DNA of 64,000 nt from positions 227,949 through 291,948 of the forward strand of contig NZ_BMMP01000003.1 in assembly GCF_014645895.1 (NCBI RefSeq), written 5' to 3'. Of the stretch, positions 40,507 through 48,605 are shown piece after piece. The stretch's first letter is position 1; every line of letters begins with the position of its first letter. Source of the DNA: Streptomyces daqingensis (GTDB lineage: Bacteria > Actinomycetota > Actinomycetes > Streptomycetales > Streptomycetaceae). The translations under genes were made by a program, and so were the position numbers. The notes below the pieces were generated by a model, which was not told where the DNA came from, did not search any database, and saw only the letters and a program-made list of their open reading frames with translations.

Positions 40507-42174
40507 GTGCAGGAGAACCCGTCCAGCCCGGGCGACGTGGAGGAGGCCGGGGACTGGTGGCGTGAAGCCGTCGTCTACCAGGTGTACGTGCCGAGCTTCG
40601 CCGACTCCGACGGCGACGGCATGGGAGACCTCCGCGGTGTCAGCGGGCGCATGGACCATCTCGCGGCACTCGGCGTCGACGCGCTGTGGCTGACGCCCTT
40701 CTACCCCTCGCCCTGGGCCGACGGCGGTTACGACGTCTCGGACTACCGCGACGTCGATCCGCGCCACGGCACGCTCGACGACTTCCGCGAACTGCTGAAC
40801 CGCGCCCACGGGCACGGACTGAAGATCATCGTCGACATCGTCCCCAACCACTGCTCCGACCAGCACCCCTGGTTCGCCGAGGCGCTCGCCGCCGCACCCG
40901 GCTCCGCCGCCCGCGACCGCTTCCACTTCCGGGACGGCGAGGGCCCCGACGGCAGCGAACCCCCCGCCGACTGGCAGTCCAAGTTCGGCGGCGGAGCCTG
41001 GACCCGTACCGCGGACGGCCAGTGGTACATGCACATCTTCGCCGCCGAGCAGCCCGACCTGAACTGGGAGAACCCCGAGGTCGCGGCCGACTTCGAGCGA
41101 ACCCTGCGGTTCTGGCTCGACCTCGGCGTGGACGGCTTCCGGGTCGACGTCGCCCACGGGCTGCGCAAGGACCTGAACCCCCCGCTGCGGCACACCCGTG
41201 GCAACGACGCCGCACCGCTCAACTCCCCGCCCCAGGGCGACGACCACCCCTTCTGGGACCGCGACGAGGTGCACGGGATCTACCGCTCCTGGCGCGAGAT
41301 CCTCGACACCTACGAGCCGCCCCGTATCGCGGTGGCGGAGGCCGGAGTCAGCGCCACCCGGCTTCCCCTGTACACCAGGCCCGACGAGCTCCACCAGGCG
41401 TTCAACTTCTTCCACCTGCGCTGCCCCTGGGACGCCCGCTCCTTCCGCGACGTCATCGACACCTCCCTCGAAGGCGCCCGCTCCGTGGGGACGCTGCCGA
41501 CCTGGGTCCTCTCCAACCACGACGTCGTACGCCACGTCACCCGCTACGGCCTGCCGAAGGGCACCGACCTGGCCGCCTGGCTGATGTCGGACGGCAGGGA
41601 ACCCGCGGCAGACCTGGACCTCGGCCGCCGCCGGGCCCGCGCGTCCGCGCTGCTGACCCTGGCGCTGCCCGGCACCGCGTACCTCTACCAGGGCGAGGAG
41701 CTGGGCCTGCCGGAGGTGGCGGATCTGCCGGCCGAGGCGCTGCGCGACCCGATGTGGGAGCGTACGGGCCGCACCCTCAAGGGCCGCGACGGCTGCCGCG
41801 TACCGCTGCCCTGGCAGGAGGAGGGCCCCTCGTTCGGCTTCGGGCCCGGCGGCGGATGGCTGCCGCAGCCCAAGGGATGGGGCGGGTACTCGGCCGCGTC
41901 GCAGTCAGGGGACCCGGAGTCGTTCCTGGAGCTGTACCGCACGGCGCTGCGGCTGCGCGCGGACGTGCGGGGGAGCGGCGGCCTGGAGTGGCTGCCGTCG
42001 GAGCAGGACGAACTGGCCTTCCGACGGGGACGGGCGCTGGATTGCCGGGTCAACCTGGGCCGGCGGCCGGTGCCGTTGCCCCCGGGAGCCGACGTCCTGG
42101 TGGCCAGCGACGCTCCGGAGCCGGGCGGCCTGCTCGCACCGGACACGGCGGTCTGGCTCAGGCCCTCGCGGTGA
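40507..42174 (+). CDS. GH13 alpha-glucosidase
   Basis: The 555-residue enzyme begins with a short polar leader, then WWREAVVYQVYVPSFADSDG, and follows the GH13 order: DLRGVSGRMDHLAALGVDALWLTP, IIVDIVPNH, GFRVDVAHG with nucleophile Asp214, the acid/base Glu278 in IAVAEAG, and Asp339 in LSNHD. The sequence QPDLNWENPEV and the overall length fit the oligo-1,6-glucosidase/alpha-glucosidase subfamily (EC 3.2.1.20 or 3.2.1.10). No signal peptide is seen, so it acts in the cytosol on imported oligosaccharides. GTG 40507 follows an AGGAGG site. No sugar transporter lies nearby. Confidence 0.92.
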   Translation: MQENPSSPGDVEEAGDWWREAVVYQVYVPSFADSDGDGMGDLRGVSGRMDHLAALGVDALWLTPFYPSPWADGGYDVSDYRDVDPRHGTLDDFRELLNRAHGHGLKIIVDIVPNHCSDQHPWFAEALAAAPGSAARDRFHFRDGEGPDGSEPPADWQSKFGGGAWTRTADGQWYMHIFAAEQPDLNWENPEVAADFERTLRFWLDLGVDGFRVDVAHGLRKDLNPPLRHTRGNDAAPLNSPPQGDDHPFWDRDEVHGIYRSWREILDTYEPPRIAVAEAGVSATRLPLYTRPDELHQAFNFFHLRCPWDARSFRDVIDTSLEGARSVGTLPTWVLSNHDVVRHVTRYGLPKGTDLAAWLMSDGREPAADLDLGRRRARASALLTLALPGTAYLYQGEELGLPEVADLPAEALRDPMWERTGRTLKGRDGCRVPLPWQEEGPSFGFGPGGGWLPQPKGWGGYSAASQSGDPESFLELYRTALRLRADVRGSGGLEWLPSEQDELAFRRGRALDCRVNLGRRPVPLPPGADVLVASDAPEPGGLLAPDTAVWLRPSR

Positions 42175-42295
42175 ATCGCTGCCGAGGAAGGGGGACTTGG
42201 CCGGAGGCGGGCCTCGGCGCCGCGCCCGGGAACGGGCCTCCCTCCGTACCGGCGGCCTCATGGGGGTTGAACCCGCCGCGGCGGGAGGTTCTGGC

Positions 42296-43090
42296 GTGCC
42301 GGGCGTGACCGGGCGAGACGACAGGGACGGGCACGGCCGCCGCTGAGCATCGGCGAGACGGCGCGGGCCGCCGGCATCACGGTGCGTGCGCTGCACCGCT
42401 ACGACGAGGTCGGCCTGCTGGGAGCGAGCGAACGCACGGGGCCGGGGCACCGCCGGTACACCGAGCGGGACCTGCGGCGGCTCTGCAGCGTGCGTGCGCT
42501 GCGCTCCCTCGCGCTGTCCCTGGAGGAGATCGCCGGCGTGCTGGGCGGGGACGGCGACGACCTCTCGGCCATGCGCGACCTGCTCGGCGCACAGCTGCGC
42601 GCGGTGCGCTCGCAGGCCGCGCGCCTCGTCGAGCTGGAGCAGCAACTGGGCCACCTGCTGCGCCAGTTGGACGAGGACGCGATGCCCGGTCCGGACCTGT
42701 TCATGACGACTCTGGAGATGATCTCCGTGTACGAGACCTCATTCACCGAGGAGCAGCGGGACCAGCCGGCCGCGAGGAGGGCCGAACTCGGCCGGTAAGG
42801 AGCCGAGACGGCCGAGACCGAATGAGCCGGCCCCGTCGAGGAGTTGTTGCGGCGCATGCGGGACGGCGCCCCCGCCGACGACCCGGAGGTGCAGGAGCCG
42901 GCCCGCCGCTGGGACGCGCTCGCCGACCGGTTCCACGCCGCCGGCAGGGCCGGAGAGCAGACGAAGACCGCGTCGCAGCGCGCGTGGGAGGAGAACAGCG
43001 AGGAGGCTGGCCGCCGCCTGCCGTGGCCGGCAGAGCGGACGCGGGAGCTGCTGGTCTACCCGGACGAGGCACGGCGCGTCCGGCTGAGAA
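42296..43090 (+). pseudogene. decayed TipA-like MerR regulator
   Basis: From codon 42343 the frame reads LSIGETARAAGITVRALHRYDEVGLL, a MerR helix-turn-helix, then a dimer coil and the start of a TipA-type domain. There is no start codon in this frame: the GTG starts at 42296 and 42305 are in another frame and end at a TGA at 42344-42346, so one frameshift separates start and helix-turn-helix. Further on, in-frame TAA (42796-42798) and TGA (42823-42825) interrupt the protein. After them the same frame continues with ELLRRMRDGAPADDPEVQE, matching the TipAS segment that normally follows. A GTG-started fragment at 42382 would lack half of the DNA-binding helix. It looks like a dead gene. Confidence 0.75.
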
Positions 43091-43132
43091 GCCTGCCGTC
43101 TCCGCCCTCCCGGGGGCGGGTACCGCGGGGGA

Positions 43133-43180
43133 CTCGGCGCCGTGCCGCCGCCGGGAGAGCGGCGGCCGCACGGCGCCGAG
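43133..43180. terminator. terminator after glpD
   Basis: CTCGGCGCCGTGC (43133-43145) pairs perfectly with GCACGGCGCCGAG (43168-43180), extended inside by GCCGCC/GGCGGC. It lies directly after the glpD stop on the minus strand and also ends the MerR remnant. Confidence 0.85.
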
Positions 43181-43195
43181 AGGCCGTCGGGCGCG

Positions 43196-44812
43196 TCAGG
43201 CGGGACGCTGCGCCAGCAGCATGCCGACCCGCTCGCGCACCTCGTCGGTGTCCAGGCCCCGGATCGTGAGGGTCGTGCGGCGCCGCAGCACGTCGTCGAC
43301 GGTCTCGGCCCACTCGTGGTCGCGAGCGTGGACGACCTGCGCCCAGATCTCCGGCCCGTCCGGATGAATGCGCTCGCCCAGCGCCGGGTCCTCGTTGACC
43401 AGACGCGCGATGTCGAATGCCAGCGAGCCGTAATGAGTGGCCAGATGACGCGCCGTCATCGGGTCCATGCGCGGGCCGGGTTCGCGCTCACGGTCGACCA
43501 GCAGCCGGTGGGCGACGGCGTTGGGGTTGCTGATGCCGGGCAGCGGCGTGCGCCTGACCAGCTCCCGCACGGGCTCCATGTCCTGCGCGAGCGAACCGCC
43601 GGGCAGCTTGGCCAGCTTGTTCATCACCGCGCGCCCGATGTGCCTGTACGTCGTCCACTTGCCGCCGGCGACGGAGAGCATCCCGCCGATGCCCTCGCTC
43701 ACCACGGTCTCCCGCTTGGCGGCCGTCACGCCGCCGGGCCCGCCCGGCAGCACGCGCAGCCCCGCGAAGGCGTACGTGATCAGGTCGCGGGAGAGGTGCT
43801 CGTCCCGTACGGAGAACGCCGCCTCGTCGAGGATCTGATCGATGTCGGCCTCGGTGGCCGACACGTCCGCGGGGTCGCCCTCGTACGCCTCGTCGGTGGT
43901 GCCCAGCAGCAGCTGGTCCTCCCAGGGGAGGGCGAAGGTGATGCGGTACTTGTCGATGGGCGTGGCCATGGCGGCCCGCCACGGCGACCTGCGCCGCAGC
44001 ACCAGATGCGCGCCCTTGGACAGCCGGACGCTCGGCGCGGCGCCCTTGTCCTCCAGCCTGCGCAGGTGGTCCACCCAGGGGCCGGTCGCGTTGAGCACCA
44101 GGCGGGCGTCCACCCCGAACTCGCTGCCGTCCGTGCGGTCGCGCAGCTCGGCGCCGGTGACGCGGCCGCAGGTGCGGCGCAGCCCGACGACCTCGGCGTG
44201 GTTGAGCACCACGGCACCGGAGTCGACGGCGGCGCGCACCGTCATCACGGCCATGCGGGAGTCGTTCATCTGGTGGTCGCGGTAGAGCGCGACCGCCCTG
44301 AGGCCGTCCGTGCGCAGCCCCGGATTGTCCGCGGCGGCACGCGAGGGGGAGATGAGGCGCCCCACGCCGTCGCCGAACGCCGAGAGCGCGCTGTAGGCGA
44401 AGACTCCCGCACCCAGCTTCGCCGCACCGTGCGGACCGCCCTTGTAGACGGGCAAGTAGAAGGTGAGCGGGTTGACCAGGTGCGGGGCGACGTCCTTCGC
44501 GAGGACACGGCGCTCGAAGTGATTCTCCGCCACCAGCTTCACCGCGCCGGTCTGCAGGTAACGCAGGCCGCCGTGGACCAGCTTGGAGGAGGCGGAGGAG
44601 GTGGCGCCGGCGAAGTCGCCGGCGTCCACCATCGCCACCCGCAGACCCGACTGCGCGGCGTGCCATGCCACCGAGGTGCCCAGGATGCCGCCGCCGATCA
44701 CGAGCAGGTCGTACGTCGCGTTGGCGAGCAGCCCCCTGGTCTCGGCGCGGCTCGGATTGCCGCCGGCAGCCGGGCGCGTCCCGAGGGTGGGGACGCTCTG
44801 CAGGGTGTTCAT
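43196..44812 (-). CDS. glpD: glycerol-3-phosphate dehydrogenase
   Basis: The 538-residue flavoenzyme has its FAD site at VIGGGILGTSVAWHAAQSG near residue 35, then SSKLVHGGLRYLQTG, ALPWEDQLLLGTTDE and SVAGGKWTTYRHIGR, in the order of aerobic GlpD. It oxidises sn-glycerol-3-phosphate to dihydroxyacetone phosphate at the membrane, passing electrons to quinone. ATG 44812 lies five bases after the glpK stop, so it is the last gene of the glpF-glpK-glpD operon (gylCABX type). A longer reading through glpK is an artefact of the open frame. Confidence 0.95.
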   Translation of the reverse strand: MNTLQSVPTLGTRPAAGGNPSRAETRGLLANATYDLLVIGGGILGTSVAWHAAQSGLRVAMVDAGDFAGATSSASSKLVHGGLRYLQTGAVKLVAENHFERRVLAKDVAPHLVNPLTFYLPVYKGGPHGAAKLGAGVFAYSALSAFGDGVGRLISPSRAAADNPGLRTDGLRAVALYRDHQMNDSRMAVMTVRAAVDSGAVVLNHAEVVGLRRTCGRVTGAELRDRTDGSEFGVDARLVLNATGPWVDHLRRLEDKGAAPSVRLSKGAHLVLRRRSPWRAAMATPIDKYRITFALPWEDQLLLGTTDEAYEGDPADVSATEADIDQILDEAAFSVRDEHLSRDLITYAFAGLRVLPGGPGGVTAAKRETVVSEGIGGMLSVAGGKWTTYRHIGRAVMNKLAKLPGGSLAQDMEPVRELVRRTPLPGISNPNAVAHRLLVDREREPGPRMDPMTARHLATHYGSLAFDIARLVNEDPALGERIHPDGPEIWAQVVHARDHEWAETVDDVLRRRTTLTIRGLDTDEVRERVGMLLAQRPA

Positions 44813-44817
44813 GTCGT

Positions 44818-46368
44818 TCAGTTCTCCTCTTCGATCCAGCCCATGGTCCGCTGGACGGCCTTGAGCCAGTTCTTGTACTCGCGGTCGCGGTCGGCCGCGT
44901 CCATGCTGGGCGTCCACTCGGCCGCCCTCTTCCAGTTGGCGCGCAACTCGTCGGTGTCGGACCAGAATCCGACGGCGAGCCCTGCCGCGTAGGCCGCGCC
45001 GAGGCAGGTGGTCTCGGCGACCATCGGACGGACGACGGGTGCGTCGAGGAAGTCCGACATGGTCTGCATGAGCAGGTTGTTGGAGGTCATGCCGCCGTCG
45101 ACCTTCAGCGCGGTCAGCTCCACGCCGGAGTCCTTCGCCATCGCGTCGACGATCTCGCGGGTCTGCCAGGCGGTCGCCTCCAGCACGGCACGGGCCAGGT
45201 GCGCCTTGGTGACGTACCGGGTCAGGCCGGCGATGACGCCGCGGGCGTCGTCCCGCCAGTACGGGGCGAAGAGACCCGAGAAGGCCGGCACGAAGTACGC
45301 GCCGCCGTTGTCGTCGACGGAGCTGGCGAGCGTCTCGATCTCGGCCGCGGAGTTGATCAGGCCCATCTGGTCGCGCATCCACTGCACCAGCGAACCGGTG
45401 ACGGCGATGGCGCCTTCCAGGGCGTAGACGGGGCGCTCGTCGCCGATCTGGTAACCGACCGTCGTCAGCAGCCCGTTGTAGGAGTTGACGGCCTCGTGGC
45501 CGGTGTTGAGCAGCAGGAAGGTGCCCGTCCCGTACGTGGACTTCGCCTCGCCCTCGGAGTAGCAGGTCTGCCCGAACAGGGCCGCCTGCTGGTCGCCCAG
45601 GGCGGACGCGACGGGGACGCCGGCGAGCGCGCCGGTCGCCTCCCCGTACACCTCGGCGGAGGAGCGGATCTCGGGGAGCACCGACATGGGGACGCCCATG
45701 GACTCGCAGATCTTCTCGTCCCAGGCCATGGTCCGCAGGTTCATCAGCATGGTGCGGGACGCGTTGGTCACGTCGGTGACGTGACGGCCGCCGTCGGGAC
45801 CGCCGGTGAGGTTCCAGATGACCCAGGAGTCCATGGTGCCGAAGAGCAGTTCGCCGCGGTCGGCGCGCTCGCGCAGGCCGTCGACGTTGTCGAGCAGCCA
45901 GCGGATCTTCGGGCCCGCGAAGTAGGAGGCCAGCGGCAGGCCGGTCTCGCGGCGGAAGCGGTCCTGGCCCACGTTGCGGCCGAGCTCGCGGCACAGGGCG
46001 TCGGTGCGGGTGTCCTGCCAGACCAGAGCGTTGTGCACGGGCTCGCCGGTGGCCTTGTCCCACAGCAGCGTCGTCTCACGCTGGTTGGTGATGCCCAGGG
46101 CCTTCACGTCGGCCTTCGTGATGCCGGCCTTGTCCAGGGCGCCGATCACCACTTCCTGGACGTTCGTCCAGATCTCCGAGGCGTCGTGCTCGACCCAGCC
46201 GGGCTTCGGGAAGATCTGCTCGTGCTCCTTCTGGTCGACCGAGACGATGCGGCCGTCCTTGTCGAAGACGATGCAGCGGCTGGAGGTGGTGCCCTGGTCG
46301 ATGGCGGCGATGAAGGGGCCCTCGCCGTGGGAGGAGGCGCCGGTGGACTGGTTGTCGGTGTCGCTCAT
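44818..46368 (-). CDS. glpK: glycerol kinase
   Basis: The 516-residue kinase has the FGGY family start [18 protein letters not shown] and MESFGV-like and [17 protein letters not shown] segments. Near the end are [15 protein letters not shown] and [14 protein letters not shown]. It phosphorylates glycerol with ATP to glycerol-3-phosphate in the cytosol and is the second gene of the operon, 113 bases after glpF and five before glpD. ATG 46368 gives [10 protein letters not shown], a normal polar leader. Confidence 0.96.
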   Translation of the reverse strand: MSDTDNQSTGASSHGEGPFIAAIDQGTTSSRCIVFDKDGRIVSVDQKEHEQIFPKPGWVEHDASEIWTNVQEVVIGALDKAGITKADVKALGITNQRETTLLWDKATGEPVHNALVWQDTRTDALCRELGRNVGQDRFRRETGLPLASYFAGPKIRWLLDNVDGLRERADRGELLFGTMDSWVIWNLTGGPDGGRHVTDVTNASRTMLMNLRTMAWDEKICESMGVPMSVLPEIRSSAEVYGEATGALAGVPVASALGDQQAALFGQTCYSEGEAKSTYGTGTFLLLNTGHEAVNSYNGLLTTVGYQIGDERPVYALEGAIAVTGSLVQWMRDQMGLINSAAEIETLASSVDDNGGAYFVPAFSGLFAPYWRDDARGVIAGLTRYVTKAHLARAVLEATAWQTREIVDAMAKDSGVELTALKVDGGMTSNNLLMQTMSDFLDAPVVRPMVAETTCLGAAYAAGLAVGFWSDTDELRANWKRAAEWTPSMDAADRDREYKNWLKAVQRTMGWIEEEN

Positions 46369-46481
46369 GTCCTGCTCTCCAAGTTGTTCGGTGGGAAGGG
46401 CTCAAGCCCTCTCCGTGGCAGCCGGCCCGCGCGGACGAGGCCGGGCCACGGAGCGGGCGCCGAGCGGAGCGGGCGTGGGGC

Positions 46482-47237
46482 TCAGGCGAAGGCCAGCTGG
46501 TAGACGCCTGCGGCGAGCGCCGCGCCGACGAGGGGGCCGACGACCGGGATCCAGGAGTAGGACCAGTCGGAGCCGCCCTTGTTGGGCAGGGGGAGCAGCG
46601 CGTGGACGATGCGGGGGCCGAAGTCGCGGACGGGGTTGATGGCGTACCCCGTCGGGCCGCCGAGCGACAGGCCGATGCCGAGGACGACCAGCGCCACGAG
46701 CAGCACCCCGATGCCGGAGAGGCCGACCTTGTCGTTGAGGCCCTGCGTGAGGATCGCGATGATCAGCACGAACGTGCCGATGATCTCCGTCGCCAGGTTC
46801 TGCGCGACGTTGCGGATCTCGGGGGAGGTGAAGAAGACGCCGTGCACGGGGCCGGGATTCTCGCCCTTGCGCTCCGACATCGCCGGCTCCTTGAGGTCGG
46901 CGTGGAACTGGCCGTAGTACGCCAGCCACACCAGCACGGCGCCGATCATCGCGCCGAGCAGTTCGGAGGCGAAGTAGAGCGGGACGTCGGCCCACTTCGT
47001 CGTGCCCTCGATGGCCAGGGCCAGGGTGACCGCCGGGTTCAGGTGTGCGCCGGAGACGCCCGCGGCCACGTAACCGCCGGTCAGAACGGCCATACCCCAG
47101 CCGAAGGTGATGACGATCCAGCCGGAGTTGTGCGCCTTCGAGCGCTTGAAGGTCACGGCGGCGCACACGCCGCCACCGAGCAGGATGAGCAAGGCCGTGC
47201 CTATGACTTCACCGAAGAAGATGTCGGAGCTGGACAC
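46482..47237 (-). CDS. glpF: glycerol facilitator (aquaglyceroporin)
   Basis: The 251-residue MIP-family channel has six membrane helices. The first half has the NPA box HLNPAVTLA; the second reads [12 protein letters not shown], with Val instead of Ala, while the Asp and Arg expected of glycerol channels (DFGPR) remain. It moves glycerol across the cytoplasmic membrane. GTG 47237 begins the glpF-glpK-glpD operon; a GylR-type operator candidate lies 54 bases upstream. The changed NPA may alter the pore slightly; it is not a sign of decay. Confidence 0.95.
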   Translation of the reverse strand: MSSSDIFFGEVIGTALLILLGGGVCAAVTFKRSKAHNSGWIVITFGWGMAVLTGGYVAAGVSGAHLNPAVTLALAIEGTTKWADVPLYFASELLGAMIGAVLVWLAYYGQFHADLKEPAMSERKGENPGPVHGVFFTSPEIRNVAQNLATEIIGTFVLIIAILTQGLNDKVGLSGIGVLLVALVVLGIGLSLGGPTGYAINPVRDFGPRIVHALLPLPNKGGSDWSYSWIPVVGPLVGAALAAGVYQLAFA

Positions 47238-47290
47238 CCGCGACTCCTTTGTCTTGTCCAGATGGGGAGGGCGGGCCGGTCCCGTCCGGT

Positions 47291-47307
47291 GTTCGACAAT
47301 GCCGACC
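47291..47307. promoter_or_regulatory. GylR operator candidate ahead of glpF
   Basis: GTTCGACAATGCCGACC matches in 16 of 17 bases the sequence ahead of gylR at 48373, in the same orientation. It lies in the glpF promoter gap. The shared element ahead of both transcription units fits a site for the local IclR-type regulator. Confidence 0.75.
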
Positions 47308-47479
47308 GCCGACTGGGCAGTTTTGTCCCTGGTGAGGGTCCCGTCAAGAGGTGTGACTCAGGTCTCTTCGGAGCATCTCCGCGCGGAGGCGGCGAGCCGG
47401 CCGCGCGCGGCTCTCCGCACACGCCGCGGGAGCGCGCCCCCGCCCGTGCGGCAGCACGTCTCCGGTGCCTGCGCCGTGC

Positions 47480-48328
47480 TCAGAACCGCGCGGCCCCCAG
47501 GTCCCGAGAGACCGCCCGCGCGCAGTCCCGCACGGCCGCGACCAGCAGTGGACGCAGTTCGGCCTCCCCGCCGGCCCCGCCCCCGGAGCTGCCCGGGCCG
47601 GGCGCGGCCGCCGGGCCCGCCCCGCCCGCCGGCCCCCCGACAGGCACCTCCTCGCACAGCCGCTCCACGGCCCCGGTGACGCCTACCGCGCCCACCGGCA
47701 TCCGCCGCCTGTCCCGGATGGGAGCCGCGATCGAGGCGAGGCCCTCCCACGTCTCCTCGACGTCGGCCGCCCAGCCGCGGGCGCGCGTCAGGTCGAGGAC
47801 TTCCTCGAACCCGTCGAGGGCGGTGACAGTGCGCTCCGTGAAGCGCTGCCGCTCGCCGTCCACCGCCTCGTTGTGCGCCACCGGGTCGTAGGCGGCAAGG
47901 ACCTTGCCGAGGGCGGTGCTGTGCAGCGGCTGCATCACGCCGACCTCCAGCACCTGGCGGCTGTTGTCGGGCCGGAAGACGTGGTGCACGATCAGCACGC
48001 CCCGCTTGTGCAGGACGCCGAGGTAGACGCTCTCACCGCTGGAACGCGCCAGGTCGTCGGCCCAGACCAGGGCCCGCGAGCGCAGCTCGTGGACGTCGAG
48101 GTAGCTGGTGCCCAGCCGGAGCAGTTCCGCGCCGAGCTGGTACTTGCCCGTCGCCCCGTCCTGCTCGACGAAGCCCTCCTGCTGGAGGGTGCGCAGCAGG
48201 CCGTGCGCGGTGGCCTTGGGCAGCTCCATGGACGCGGCGATGTCGGAGAGGCCCAGCCGGCGCTCCCCGCCCGCCAGGACGCGCAGCACGGCTGCCGCAC
48301 GTTCGAGCGACTGGATGGTCCGGGCCAT
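47480..48328 (-). CDS. gylR: IclR-family glycerol operon regulator
   Basis: The 282-residue protein has an N-terminal winged helix (SLERAAAVLRVLAGGERRLG, LPKATAHGLLRTL) and an IclR effector domain (SRALVWADDLARSSGESVYL, LHSTALGKVLAA). Near the C-terminus a Gly/Ala/Pro-rich insertion (about 228-258) interrupts the domain, probably a disordered loop. GylR represses gylCABX and itself in S. coelicolor and is relieved by glycerol-3-phosphate. The gene lies upstream of glpF in the same direction. The two 17-base near-identical elements at 47291 and 48373 are the probable binding sites. Confidence 0.95.
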   Translation of the reverse strand: MARTIQSLERAAAVLRVLAGGERRLGLSDIAASMELPKATAHGLLRTLQQEGFVEQDGATGKYQLGAELLRLGTSYLDVHELRSRALVWADDLARSSGESVYLGVLHKRGVLIVHHVFRPDNSRQVLEVGVMQPLHSTALGKVLAAYDPVAHNEAVDGERQRFTERTVTALDGFEEVLDLTRARGWAADVEETWEGLASIAAPIRDRRRMPVGAVGVTGAVERLCEEVPVGGPAGGAGPAAAPGPGSSGGGAGGEAELRPLLVAAVRDCARAVSRDLGAARF

Positions 48329-48372
48329 CGGGCACCTCCCTGACCTGCTCTCCGCGAGCCGCTCTAGTACGA

Positions 48373-48389
48373 GTTCGACAATGCCGAAC
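48373..48389. promoter_or_regulatory. GylR operator candidate ahead of gylR
   Basis: GTTCGACAATGCCGAAC is an inverted repeat (GTTCG and CGAAC around 7 bases) 44 bases before the gylR start. It is nearly identical to the site at 47291 and would allow autoregulation. Confidence 0.8.
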
Positions 48390-48605
48390 GGTAGCGCTTG
48401 ATCCCCTGCGGCGGTAGCCCGGTCTCCGGCGCTCCTCCGTTCGGGGTAACTCCGGGTACACAGGTCCGGTTCCGCCGCTCCGGCCGTCCGCTGTGTGGAA
48501 TGTCCGACTGCGCTCTTGTGCTCGCCCGATACCCTGATCAGGTGCGCTGTCCTCTCCGGGACGGCCGCATAGCCGACAGCCGTCGCATCCTAGGGAGAAC
48601 CCTTC

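Noticed and set aside
42272..42285. CCCGCCGCGGCGGG palindrome after the GH13 gene
   Set aside because: Fully self-complementary without a loop and in a very GC-rich tract; not enough to call a terminator or operator.
43091..43269. Continuation of the MerR frame beyond 43090
   Set aside because: The frame stays open but runs through the glpD terminator with Arg/Ala-rich sequence that has no TipAS similarity.
48400..48605. Cobalamin or SAM riboswitch before metH
   Set aside because: No B12 box and no SAM-riboswitch core could be seen by eye; the gap is GC-rich and only contains a ribosome site.
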